Shown here in pieces: positions 8,542 through 16,697 of a stretch of 64,000 nucleotides of DNA. The stretch spans positions 1,922,001 through 1,986,000 of the forward strand of contig NC_014100.1 of the NCBI RefSeq assembly GCF_000092285.1, given 5' to 3'. The DNA is from Caulobacter segnis ATCC 21756 (GTDB lineage: Bacteria > Pseudomonadota > Alphaproteobacteria > Caulobacterales > Caulobacteraceae). Below the pieces are notes generated by a model. It did not search any database. It was given only the letters and a program-made list of their open reading frames with translations, and was not told the DNA's origin. Position 1 is the first letter of the stretch; every line of letters begins with the position of its first letter. The position numbers and the translations under genes were made by a program.

Positions 8542-9344
8542 GAGTTCTTCTGCTGGGCGCGGCCGGCGGCATCGGCTCGGCGATCCGGGAGGGGCTGGCC
8601 GGCCGCTACACCCTGATGCGGCTCGCCGACATCGCGCCGCTGTCGGCGCCGGGCCAGGGCGAGGAGACCGTGCGGGTCGACCTGCTGGACCTCGACGGCC
8701 TGGCCGCCGCCATGGCCGGGATCGACTGCGTCGTCCACATGGCCGGCGTTCCGGTCGAGCCCGAGACCAACGCGTGGGAGCAGGTGCTGCCGGCCAATAT
8801 CGTCGGCGTCCACAACCTGTTCGAGGCCGCGCGGCTCGCTGGCATCAAGCGCGTGCTGTTCGCCTCGTCGCATCACGCGGCGGGCTTCCATCGGCGCGAG
8901 ACGCCGACCGCCGAGACGCTGGTCCCTCGCCCCGACAGCTACTACGGCGTCAGCAAGGTGTTCGGCGAGGCTATGGGCCGGATGTACGCCGACAAGTTCG
9001 GCCTGCAGGTGCTGTCCCTGCGCATCGGCGCCTATCGCGAGCGGCCGTCGGACCCGCGCCAACTGGCCGTGTGGATCAGCCCGCGGGACATGGTCGAGCT
9101 GGTCCGCTGTGGCGTCGAGGCGCCCGATTTCGGCTATGCGACCGTCTACGGCGTCTCGGCCAACACGCGGACCTTCTGGGACAATTCGGCGGTCGCCTTC
9201 CTCGGCTATCAACCCCGCGATAACGCCGAGGCCTGGGCGGCCGAGATCATGGCCGGGCCGCCCGAGGCCCCGGCCGCCGCGCCGTTCCAGGGCGGCGGGT
9301 ACTGCGCCAAGGGCTTCGTCGGCGATCTCGGGCGCGTCGACTGA
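8538..9344 (+). CDS. NAD-dependent epimerase/dehydratase, uronate dehydrogenase-like
   Basis: A 268-residue extended-SDR protein. The Rossmann motif LLGAAGGIGSAI is at the N terminus, and the YYGVSKVFGE motif gives the active-site Tyr and Lys. The blocks VHMAGVPVE, RVLFASSHHAAG, RIGAYRERP and FWDNSAVAFLGYQP match the pattern of bacterial uronate dehydrogenases (Udh), which oxidise C1 of hexuronates. A sugar acid, or a sugar-like portion of the pathway substrate, is possible. The start is TTG at 8538, inside the previous stop (TTGA); no better start exists near the Rossmann motif. It is the last gene of this operon and its stop abuts the stop of the convergent VOC gene with no spacer. Confidence 0.8.
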   Translation: MRVLLLGAAGGIGSAIREGLAGRYTLMRLADIAPLSAPGQGEETVRVDLLDLDGLAAAMAGIDCVVHMAGVPVEPETNAWEQVLPANIVGVHNLFEAARLAGIKRVLFASSHHAAGFHRRETPTAETLVPRPDSYYGVSKVFGEAMGRMYADKFGLQVLSLRIGAYRERPSDPRQLAVWISPRDMVELVRCGVEAPDFGYATVYGVSANTRTFWDNSAVAFLGYQPRDNAEAWAAEIMAGPPEAPAAAPFQGGGYCAKGFVGDLGRVD

Positions 9345-9845
9345 CTATTCCCGCGTGAAGTCGGCCGGGATCTGCGGATCCGGGCCCGCCTTGCCCCACA
9401 GGACGATCTCGTTGCCCCAGGGGTCGCGGAAGGCGTGGTTGTAGCCGTTGAATTCCTTCCAGTAGTGGTTCCGCCACAGGACGCTGGCGCCGAGCTCTTC
9501 GGCGGTCCCGAGGATGCGGTCGGCGCTGTCGTCGTCGCTGATCAGCACCCAGACGCGCGGCTTGCGGCCTTCGGTGCTCAGCGCGCGGGGCTCGACGCCT
9601 TCGGGTTCCGGATGAGGGCGGGCGTTCGCGGCCTTGAAAATCCCAAGGTGCAGGTTGCCGATCTCGCTGTCGGTCCCGTCGGGCTTCTTGAAGAAGCCGC
9701 CCGGCACCATGCGGTGGTAGACGCCCTCTGGGCGGGCGTCGTTCTGCCAGCCGAACACCTTGGCGTAGAAGTCGCCGGCTTCGGACGGGTCATCGGAGGC
9801 CAGGTCGACGAAGATCAGGGTGTTGGTCAAGGCTTGCGCTCGCAT
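9345..9845 (-). CDS. VOC-family (glyoxalase/dioxygenase fold) protein
   Basis: A 166-residue vicinal-oxygen-chelate protein with two beta-alpha-beta-beta-beta repeats. TNTLIFVDLASDDPSEAGDFYAKVFGW marks the first module, and the FRDPWGNEIVLW segment the metal-ligand strand of the second. Members include glyoxalases, extradiol dioxygenases, epimerases and antibiotic-binding proteins, so the chemistry is not fixed by sequence. It is the last gene of a three-gene minus-strand operon (TauD, SDR, VOC) and its stop codon directly touches that of the plus-strand operon. A role in the same degradation pathway is likely from position only. Confidence 0.8.
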   Translation of the reverse strand: MRAQALTNTLIFVDLASDDPSEAGDFYAKVFGWQNDARPEGVYHRMVPGGFFKKPDGTDSEIGNLHLGIFKAANARPHPEPEGVEPRALSTEGRKPRVWVLISDDDSADRILGTAEELGASVLWRNHYWKEFNGYNHAFRDPWGNEIVLWGKAGPDPQIPADFTRE

Positions 9846-9852
9846 TTGGGGG

Positions 9853-10686
9853 TCAGTCGTTGAAGCCGATGGAGAGGCTCAGGGCCTTCCAGGCTTCGAT
9901 GTCGGCGGCCAGGCCCTGGGCGGCGTAGCCGGCGTACTTCAGGGCGTCCTCGCCCAGCAGCAGGTGCATCGGCGGGGCCTCGACATCGGCGATCGTCAGG
10001 ATCGCCCGGGCCGCCTTGGCCGGGTCGCCGGGTTCCTGGCCGGCGTGATCGGCCATGATCCGCTCGGCGTCGCGGGCGAGGCCGTCATAGTCGGAGAGCT
10101 TGTCGGCCACGATGACCTTGGAGCCCGTGGCGAAGTCCGTGCGCAGCCCGCCGGGCGCGACATTGACGACCAGGATCCCGAGCTCCGCGACTTCCTGGGC
10201 CAGGGTCTGGGTCAGGCCTTCCAGCGCCCATTTGCTGGCGCAGTAGACGCCCGTGCCGGCCCAGACGGCCAGGCCCGAGACCGAGGTGATGTTGATGATC
10301 CGGCCCGCGCGGCGCGCGCGCATGGCGGGCAGGACGGCCTTCAGGACCGCGAGGGGCCCGAAGACGTTGACCTCGAACTGGGCGCGAACCTCGTCCAGAG
10401 ACGCCTCTTCGACCGCGCCGACTAGTCCATAGCCGGCGTTGTTGACCAGGACGTCGATGGTCCCGGTCGCGCGTTCGGCCTTGGCGACGGCGGTGGCGAT
10501 GGCCGCCGTGTCAGTGACGTCCATGACGACGCCGTGCGCGCGCCCGGGCGCGAGGGCTTCGAACGCGGCGACGGCCTCGGGCCTGCGCACAGTGCCGACG
10601 ACGACGTCGCCCCGCTCCAGGGCGGCGCGGGCGATCTCGCGGCCCAGGCCGCCGGAGACGCCGGTGATCATCCAGGTCTTGGTCAT
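9853..10686 (-). CDS. SDR-family oxidoreductase
   Basis: A 277-residue classical short-chain dehydrogenase. It has the cofactor motif TGVSGGLG, the NNAG motif, an active-site Ser in ITSVSG and the YCASK Tyr/Lys pair. The C-terminal region is of the type common in uncharacterised ketoreductases. It lies seven bases upstream of the VOC gene and 22 bases behind the TauD-type gene on the minus strand, so the three probably form one transcript. It would oxidise an alcohol or reduce a ketone formed in the pathway; the substrate cannot be inferred. Confidence 0.85.
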   Translation of the reverse strand: MTKTWMITGVSGGLGREIARAALERGDVVVGTVRRPEAVAAFEALAPGRAHGVVMDVTDTAAIATAVAKAERATGTIDVLVNNAGYGLVGAVEEASLDEVRAQFEVNVFGPLAVLKAVLPAMRARRAGRIINITSVSGLAVWAGTGVYCASKWALEGLTQTLAQEVAELGILVVNVAPGGLRTDFATGSKVIVADKLSDYDGLARDAERIMADHAGQEPGDPAKAARAILTIADVEAPPMHLLLGEDALKYAGYAAQGLAADIEAWKALSLSIGFND

Positions 10687-10708
10687 GCCAACTCCACCGA
10701 AAGCGGGA

Positions 10709-11566
10709 TCAGTACGGCTTGTCGCCCTTCACCCAAAGGCGGTGCATGGTCCGGATGTACTTGGTGTCGTCGTACAGCGTGCCGGTGTGCAGGGTGCAGC
10801 GGTTGTCCCACATCAGCAGGTCGCCGACCCGCCACTTGTGGCGATAGACGAACCGCTCCTCGGTCATGAACTCGACCAACTCGTCCAGTAGCGCCAGACC
10901 TGCAGGACCCGGCATGCCGATCACTTCGGTGACGGTGCCGGTCGAGGGCCACAACGCCTTGCGACCATCCGCCGGATGGGTGCGGATCAGCGGGTGTTCG
11001 ACGTCGGGATTGGCCGCTTCCAGCTCGGGCGACAGGGTCTGCTGTTGGCCGAACTGGCGAGTGGCCATGAAGTGCTTATAGCTGTGGTGCAGCCGAAGAC
11101 CCTCCAGCAGGGCCTGCTTGTCGGCGGGCAGGGCGTTCCAGGCCGCGCAGCCGTCGGCCAGCAGGGTGTCGGAACCTTCGTCAGGGACCTCGACCGCGTA
11201 GAGCATGGTCAGCATGACCGGCTCGGGCTTGTAGCTGTAGTCGGTGTGCCAGCCCACGCCGTCATTGTGGGCGCCGATCGGCTTTCCATCGACAACGCGA
11301 TTGCTGAGGATGAAGATCTTCGGATAGCCGGGCAGGGTGAAGCGGGTTTGGGTGTGGTCTTCCGGATCGCCGAACCGTCCGATGAACCGCATCAGGTCGT
11401 CGGGCGTCATCTTCTGGCCGCGCAGGGCGATGGCGCCATGGCGGTGGAAGGTGTCGACGACCTGGTCCAGGGCCGCGTCGGGGGCGGAGGCCAGGTCGAT
11501 GCCGGAGATCTCGGCCCCGAAGCCCGGCTTCAGGTCCTTGATGGCGATGTCTGCGGTCGGCGTCAT
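10709..11566 (-). CDS. TauD/TfdA-family Fe(II)/2-oxoglutarate dioxygenase
   Basis: A 285-residue second TauD-type dioxygenase. GWHTDYSY carries the first His and Asp of the iron triad, LMWDNRCTLHTG the distal His, and RTMHRLWVKGDKPY the 2-oxoglutarate Arg. The start is the ATG at 11566, with a GGAGGA ribosome site four bases upstream; the frame stays open further upstream but that part reads as promoter DNA. The gene heads the minus-strand operon and diverges from the Rieske gene. The intergenic region has a paired 22-bp repeat, one copy about 53 bp upstream of this start codon. Reaction probably an oxygenolytic cleavage or hydroxylation in the catabolic pathway. Confidence 0.88.
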   Translation of the reverse strand: MTPTADIAIKDLKPGFGAEISGIDLASAPDAALDQVVDTFHRHGAIALRGQKMTPDDLMRFIGRFGDPEDHTQTRFTLPGYPKIFILSNRVVDGKPIGAHNDGVGWHTDYSYKPEPVMLTMLYAVEVPDEGSDTLLADGCAAWNALPADKQALLEGLRLHHSYKHFMATRQFGQQQTLSPELEAANPDVEHPLIRTHPADGRKALWPSTGTVTEVIGMPGPAGLALLDELVEFMTEERFVYRHKWRVGDLLMWDNRCTLHTGTLYDDTKYIRTMHRLWVKGDKPY

Positions 11567-11839
11567 GGCATCCTCCGTGGGGCGATGTGCACGACATGAC
11601 CCTAGGCGCGGCGAGGGTGGCGGTCTTGTCTCAACGCGCACGACAGCTTTCTTGACGGCGCCGGATGTGATCCTGGATTGGGCGCCAAAGGCGTCTCCGG
11701 GGCGCCGAGCGCCTGCAAACCCGGCGTCGCGCCATGGAGGGCGGTTGCTGACCAACTCTTCGTGCGCGCTGAGGCAAGACCGGCTCACGGTGCGGTCCTA
11801 GCGTGATGGTCGACTTCCGCCCTTGTAGAGCGCTTCACG
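11567..11839. promoter_or_regulatory. Divergent promoter region with paired 22-bp operator-like repeats
   Basis: This region separates the TauD operon (minus) from the Rieske operon (plus). Two copies of one motif, in inverted orientation, lie at 11620-11641 and 11762-11783 and agree at 19 of 22 positions (core GCGCGYTGAGRCAAGACC, read toward each gene). Each copy ends 53-56 bp upstream of its own start codon, so the layout is symmetric. Asymmetric sites of this length and placement suit an AraC-type activator, and one is encoded at the end of the Rieske operon. This assignment is inference. Confidence 0.65.
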
Positions 11840-13063
11840 ATGAGCCCGCGGCCGCCCCTTCTCAGCGATGTCTTCTTCGAAGGCCTGTCACGCTCGATGC
11901 GGGACGTCGAGACCGCAGAGACCCTGCCGCCCGCCTGCTATGTCGACGCCGACTTCTACGAGTTCGAGAAGGAGGCGCTGTTCAATCACGAATGGCTGTG
12001 CGTGGGCCGCGTCGACTGGGTCAAGGAGCCCGGAGACTTCTTCACGACGCGGATCATCGGCGAGCCGATCATCGTCACGCGCAACCGCGACAACCAGATC
12101 AAGGCGATGTCGGCTGTGTGCCAGCACCGGGCCATGCTGGTGGCCGAGGGCAGGGGTAATACGCGCGGCTTCGTGTGTCCCTATCACCACTGGGTCTATT
12201 CGCTGAACGGCGACCTGGTGAACGCCCCGGCCATGGAGCGCACCTGCGAGTTCGACAAGAAGGCCATCAAGCTCCCGACCTTCAAGGTCGAGGTCTGGCT
12301 GGGTTTCATCTTCATCAACTTCGACGCCGAGGCCCCGCCGCTGGCGCCGCGCCTGACGACCGTCGAGGCGGCGGTGGCCAATTACGACCTTTCGAACGCC
12401 GATGGGCTCTCCCCGCCGATGACCGGCCAGTTCGCCTGGAACTGGAAGGTCATGTTCGAGAACAACAACGACGGCTACCACGCCAGCAAGCTGCACCGGG
12501 GCCCGCTGCACGACTTCATTCCGAGCGAGCTGTGCAGCTTCCCCGAGGCGGGCGAGGGGGACGCCGGCTTTCTGCGCTACAACGGCACGCTGCACCGAGA
12601 CGCCAGCTTCAACCCGACGCAGAAGGCGGTGTTGCCGGTGTTCCCGAACCTGACCGACGAGGACCGCAACCGCGCCACCTTCGCCAACATCCCGCCGACG
12701 CTGTCGCTGGTGATGACCAGCGACATGGTCATCTACCTGATCCTGCGCCCGACCGGTCCCGAGACCATGGAGCAGGACACGGGAATCCTCGTGGCGCCTG
12801 GCGCCACGGAGAGCCCCGGCTTCGAGGAGCGCCTCGAGATGATCATGACCTCGGCCGGCAAGATCATCGCCCAGGACATGCATGTCGACGAACTGGTCCA
12901 GCAGGGCCTGCGCTCGCGGTTCGCCATCCGGGGGCGCTACTCCTGGCAGGAGGGGGCGCAGGTGCAGTTCAACCGCTGGCTCACGCCGCGTTACCAGAAG
13001 GCCTGGGCCGCCCTGAAAGCCGGCGAGGCGCCCGCCGCCGCCAATACGGAGGCCGCCGCATGA
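11840..13063 (+). CDS. Aromatic ring-hydroxylating oxygenase, Rieske alpha subunit
   Basis: A 407-residue Rieske non-haem iron oxygenase. The [2Fe-2S] ligands are C94, H96, C113 and H116 (CQHR...CPYHH). The mononuclear iron site is in NNNDGYHASKLH, with D211 bridging and H214 and H219 as ligands. The catalytic domain continues to about residue 380. Such enzymes hydroxylate or dealkylate aromatics using electrons from a ferredoxin and reductase; neither partner gene is present in this window, so they must be supplied from elsewhere. The gene overlaps the next (extradiol dioxygenase) by four bases, ATGA. It begins an operon with ring-cleavage and formamidase genes, which suggests an aromatic intermediate. 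Confidence 0.92.
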   Translation: MSPRPPLLSDVFFEGLSRSMRDVETAETLPPACYVDADFYEFEKEALFNHEWLCVGRVDWVKEPGDFFTTRIIGEPIIVTRNRDNQIKAMSAVCQHRAMLVAEGRGNTRGFVCPYHHWVYSLNGDLVNAPAMERTCEFDKKAIKLPTFKVEVWLGFIFINFDAEAPPLAPRLTTVEAAVANYDLSNADGLSPPMTGQFAWNWKVMFENNNDGYHASKLHRGPLHDFIPSELCSFPEAGEGDAGFLRYNGTLHRDASFNPTQKAVLPVFPNLTDEDRNRATFANIPPTLSLVMTSDMVIYLILRPTGPETMEQDTGILVAPGATESPGFEERLEMIMTSAGKIIAQDMHVDELVQQGLRSRFAIRGRYSWQEGAQVQFNRWLTPRYQKAWAALKAGEAPAAANTEAAA

Positions 13064-13863
13064 GCCGTCTGCCCGTCATCTTCTTCGGTCACGGCAGCCC
13101 GATGATCGCGCTGGAGACCAACGACACCACACGGGCCTGGAAGGCCATGGGGGACGCTGTCGGCAAGCCCAAGGCGATCCTTTGCGTCTCGGCCCACTGG
13201 CTGACGCGCGGGGTCGCGGTGACGGCCATGACCAGGCCCCGCACAATCCACGACTTCGGCGCGTCCTTTCCCAAGGCGCTCTTCGATCAGCAGTATCCGG
13301 CGCCCGGCTCGCCCGAGCTGGCCGCGCGGGTGCGTGAAATCCTCAGCCCGACGCCGGTGGCGATGGACGAACAGGCCTGGGGCCTGGACCACGGGACTTG
13401 GTCGGTCCTGGGCAAGGCGTTCCCGGACGCCGATGTGCCGGTGGTGCAGCTCAGCATGGACGCGAGCAAACCGCCCGCCTGGCATTACGAGATCGGCCAG
13501 CGCCTGGCGCCCCTGCGCGACGAGGGCGTGCTGATCGTCGGCACTGGCAACATTGTCCACAATCTGCCGGCCATGGACTGGGGCGACCGGAACTGCGCGC
13601 CCTACGACTGGTCGCAGCGCTTCAATGACTACATCAAGACCGCCATCGTCGAGGACGCCCCGCAGCGCGCTGTCGACTTCGAGAGCCAGGGCCAGGACGC
13701 CAAGCGCTCCGTGCCGACGCCCGACCACTACTGGCCGCTACTGTACGTGCTGGGCGCGCGCCTGCCCGGCGACGTCCCGACCTTCGCCCCCGACCATATC
13801 GAGCACGGCTCGCTGAGCATGACTTCCGTCACGCTCTCCATCCCCCATTTGGCCAGCGCCTGA
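13060..13863 (+). CDS. Class III extradiol dioxygenase (DODA/LigB type)
   Basis: A 267-residue protein of the 4,5-DOPA extradiol dioxygenase/YgiD group of the LigB superfamily. FFGHGSPM provides the first metal His, SAHW another, and IVGTGNIVHNLP a conserved block with a His. Members use Fe(II) or Zn(II); the iron enzymes cleave catechols next to one hydroxyl. The ATG overlaps the Rieske stop, so oxygenation of an arene and cleavage of the resulting diol would be made together. This pairing is the strongest argument that the island degrades an aromatic ring. Whether this member cleaves rings or is a YgiD-like dioxygenase of unknown substrate cannot be told from sequence. Confidence 0.85.
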   Translation: MSRLPVIFFGHGSPMIALETNDTTRAWKAMGDAVGKPKAILCVSAHWLTRGVAVTAMTRPRTIHDFGASFPKALFDQQYPAPGSPELAARVREILSPTPVAMDEQAWGLDHGTWSVLGKAFPDADVPVVQLSMDASKPPAWHYEIGQRLAPLRDEGVLIVGTGNIVHNLPAMDWGDRNCAPYDWSQRFNDYIKTAIVEDAPQRAVDFESQGQDAKRSVPTPDHYWPLLYVLGARLPGDVPTFAPDHIEHGSLSMTSVTLSIPHLASA

Positions 13864-13876
13864 GGACCGAGACCCG

Positions 13877-14953
13877 ATGCCCTTCATCTGCGAACCCGGC
13901 CAGACCCGTCCCGACGTCGTTCCCGGCGCCTTGCACACCCTGAAGGCCACGCCCCAAACGGTGCATTGGGGCTATTTCGATCCTTCGACGCCGCCGTCGC
14001 TGCGTATCAAGAGCGGGGACCTGGTCCAGGCCGAGGCGATCACCCACCATGCCGGCGACGCGCCCGAGCTGATGATGGACGAAGGCGTCACGCGGATCTT
14101 CAAGGAGATCCCCGAGGACGACCGCAACCCCGGCGTCCACATCATGACGGGGCCCATCTACGTCGAGGACGCCAAGCCTGGCGATGTGCTGGAGGTGCGC
14201 TACCTGCGCATGGTTCCGCGCAACAACTACGGCTCCAACCTCGCGGCCAATTGGGGCTATCTCTACAAGGAGTTCGGCGAGAAGGAGCGGGTGACGATCT
14301 ACGAGCTGGATCCGAACACCAACACCGCCAGCGCGCTCTACGCCTATGACTTCGAGGGCAAGTATCTGATCCCCGGCACGATCACCCATTGTCCCGAGTG
14401 CGACCGCCAGCCGGCCCTGGAGGGGATCCGGATTCCGGCCCGGCCGCACCTGGGCACCGCGGGCGTGGCGCCGGCGGTCGACGGCCGCGTCAGCACCATT
14501 CCGCCCGGCGAGCACGGCGGCAACATCGACAACTGGCGCATCGGGGCCGGGGCGACGATGTACTATACTGTCCAAGTCGACGGCGGCTTGTTCTCCATCG
14601 GCGACCCCCACGTCAGCCAGGGCGATGGCGAGCTGTCGGGCACGGCCATCGAGAGCTCGCTGAACGTCCTGATGCAGATCGTCCTGCGCAAGGACATCCA
14701 GACCCCCGGCCCCCTGCTGGAGACGCCAAAGTGGTGGATCGTCCATGGCTTCAATGAAGACCTGAACCTGGCCATGCGCGACGCCTCGACCAAGATGCTG
14801 AGCCTGCTCAGCGAGCAGGTCGGGCTGTCGAAGAACGACGCCTATTCGCTGATGAGCGTGGCCGCGGACTTTGGCGTCACCCAGGTCGTCGATGGCACCC
14901 AGGGCTGCCACGTCAGGATTCCCCGCGACATCTTCCCCAAGCTCAAGGAATAG
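13877..14953 (+). CDS. Acetamidase/formamidase family protein
   Basis: A 358-residue member of the FmdA/AmdA family, which hydrolyses short amides such as formamide and acetamide to ammonia and the acid. Recognisable blocks are the HWGYFD opening, THHAGDAPE, TGPIYVEDAKPGDVLEV, FSIGDPHVSQGDGE and GTAIESS. It is cytoplasmic, with no signal peptide. It lies 13 bp behind the extradiol dioxygenase and ends just before the AraC regulator. In a pathway that also has a RutA-like oxygenase and two other amidase-type enzymes, a formamide or small-amide by-product is a natural substrate (inference). Confidence 0.88.
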   Translation: MPFICEPGQTRPDVVPGALHTLKATPQTVHWGYFDPSTPPSLRIKSGDLVQAEAITHHAGDAPELMMDEGVTRIFKEIPEDDRNPGVHIMTGPIYVEDAKPGDVLEVRYLRMVPRNNYGSNLAANWGYLYKEFGEKERVTIYELDPNTNTASALYAYDFEGKYLIPGTITHCPECDRQPALEGIRIPARPHLGTAGVAPAVDGRVSTIPPGEHGGNIDNWRIGAGATMYYTVQVDGGLFSIGDPHVSQGDGELSGTAIESSLNVLMQIVLRKDIQTPGPLLETPKWWIVHGFNEDLNLAMRDASTKMLSLLSEQVGLSKNDAYSLMSVAADFGVTQVVDGTQGCHVRIPRDIFPKLKE

Positions 14954-14957
14954 GACG

Positions 14958-15983
14958 ATGAAGGCTTGGTCGTTTAGCACCGAAAGCCATCCCCGCGCCG
15001 AGCGGGCCGAGGCCTGGCGTGATGCGATGGGACGCCTGGGCCTGCCGATCGAGGGACTGTCGGCCGGCGAGCCGGCCGCGGCTTCGGTGATCTGCCTGAC
15101 CTCCCCCCTGGGCATCGAGTTCGCCCTGGTCGAAGCCGGCGCCCAGACGATTTCGGGCCGACTTTCGGGGCAGCCCGCCGCCGTGTGGCTGGCGGTTCTG
15201 CTGCATGGCGAAGCGACCCTGGTGACCGACGATCTGGCTGTCGGCGTCTCTCCCGGGGACATCGCCTTCGGCCCCACGGGGCAGGCGGCGGCTCTTCGCT
15301 TGGACACCCGCTCGCGCCTGCTCTTCGTCCGCGCGCCTCGCGTGGCCCTGGATCACCGCCTGATCAAGCCCTTCAACTTGCGCGTGGGGTGGCTGGAGGG
15401 ATCAGAGGGCGTGCCGCGCATCCTGTCCGACCTGCTGCGCGGTACGGCCGAGGAACTGGAGAACTTGTCGGTCGATCAGTTGCGACCGGTCGACCTGGCT
15501 CTGACGGAATTCTTGGCTCAGTGCTTGCTGGAGCGGGGGGCGGCTGCGTCAGACGCTCTGGATCCTTCGACCCCGACGGCGCATCTGCAGCGCCTCTGCC
15601 AAACCATCGAGACCCTGCTGCCGGATCCGGACCTGTCGCTCCGTCGCGTGGCGGACGAGGAGGGCGTCTCGCCACGCTACGTGCAGAAGCTGTTCGCGTC
15701 GGCCAACGAAACCTTCAGCCACTATTTGCGCTCGCGTCGTCTGGAGCGGTGCCGGATCGATCTGGCCAGTCCGCAACATGCGCGGCTTTCTATTTCGGAG
15801 ATCTGCTTTCGCTGGGGCTTCAACGGCTCGGCGCATTTCAGCAGAGCTTTCCGCGAACAGTACGGCCGGTCGCCACGTGAATTCAGGAACGCGTGCGAGG
15901 CTGGTGTGTCCAGAGATCTTACGTCCGCACTTGCGCTGAAGCCGGCGTCCGTCGTCCCGAGTTTGAGCGCACTGAACTCATAG
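14958..15983 (+). CDS. AraC-family transcriptional regulator
   Basis: A 341-residue activator. The N-terminal two-thirds is a cupin-like sensor domain (AraC_binding_2 type), and the C-terminal about 100 residues carry two helix-turn-helix units: the first in LRRVADEEGVSPRYVQKLF, the second in ISEICFRWGFNGSAHFSRAF followed by REQYGRSPREFR. The start at ATG 14958, five bases behind the formamidase stop, gives the expected domain length. It is last in the Rieske operon and so probably controls the cluster, binding the repeats in the 11.57-11.84 kb divergent promoter and perhaps the weaker copy at 100-115. The effector is probably a pathway substrate or intermediate. Confidence 0.9.
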   Translation: MKAWSFSTESHPRAERAEAWRDAMGRLGLPIEGLSAGEPAAASVICLTSPLGIEFALVEAGAQTISGRLSGQPAAVWLAVLLHGEATLVTDDLAVGVSPGDIAFGPTGQAAALRLDTRSRLLFVRAPRVALDHRLIKPFNLRVGWLEGSEGVPRILSDLLRGTAEELENLSVDQLRPVDLALTEFLAQCLLERGAAASDALDPSTPTAHLQRLCQTIETLLPDPDLSLRRVADEEGVSPRYVQKLFASANETFSHYLRSRRLERCRIDLASPQHARLSISEICFRWGFNGSAHFSRAFREQYGRSPREFRNACEAGVSRDLTSALALKPASVVPSLSALNS

Positions 15984-16697
15984 CGTGAGAAGCCGCGCCA
16001 AGTTGGTCCGCGTCGGTGACCCGGATCAAACAGCGGCCTCGCCCAATGTCGCGTTTCTAGAACGCTCCCTGTGTCGCCAACTGGCGCGACCGAGCTGGAG
16101 ATACGGACGTTTTGATCTACCGCGCAGGGCTCGCGCGCCAAGAGACATCCTGCCTGAAGATTCTGCGCCGCCACGGGTCGGCTAGCTTCTTGGGGACGCG
16201 GACACCCGTTGAGGCGCGAGCCCAGGAGCATGCCGTGGTCACGGACAAAAAGCTCACCGGCCTGACCGATCCCAAAGCCGCGCTGGGAAGCCTTTGCTAG
16301 GCGACGCCTAAACCCCGGCTTGCAACGACGGTGCGGCAATCTAAAGCGTTCGACGTCGAAAATGGCAGACCGGTTTTTGGGTGAGCCCGGTCAGCTCAGC
16401 GCTCTCAGCGTCGGGCCCAATCTAGCCCCTCGGGCCGCAGACCACGACGGAAGGCGGACGTGCGCCTTCTCGTCGCGCTTCGACCGTTAAACGAAAGATC
16501 ATTCCGACGGCCAAGCCCTCGTTGCTATGGCGTGAGAGAGAGCGCGTTCTTCGCCGTGCCTCCGGCCTCACTCCCCAAGGGCGCCCCTTCAAAAAGATAT
16601 CGCAATAAACATTATTGCGCTTGACGTTCGGCGTGGCTGAGGGCAATTGGATATCACGATAACAAATACCGCAATAATCAAATCCGAGGAGCTGACC
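15984..16697. promoter_or_regulatory. Long intergenic region with AT-rich operator-like repeats
   Basis: About 600 bases after the AraC gene hold no gene I can support. The last 100 are AT-rich against the surroundings and carry repeats: a perfect dyad CGCAATAA-ACA-TTATTGCG at 16601-16619, a third CGCAATAA at 16670-16677, and the direct pair GATATCGCAATAA (16596-16608) and GATATCACGATAA (16651-16663 region), 11 of 13 identical. They straddle a TTGACG box at 16621-16626. This is most simply read as a repressor operator overlapping the promoter of the alpha/beta hydrolase and cupin genes. Confidence 0.6.

Noticed and set aside
15722..16339. Minus-strand open frame spanning the end of the AraC gene and the gap after it
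   Set aside because: Overlaps the helix-turn-helix coding part and lacks a start site or family resemblance.
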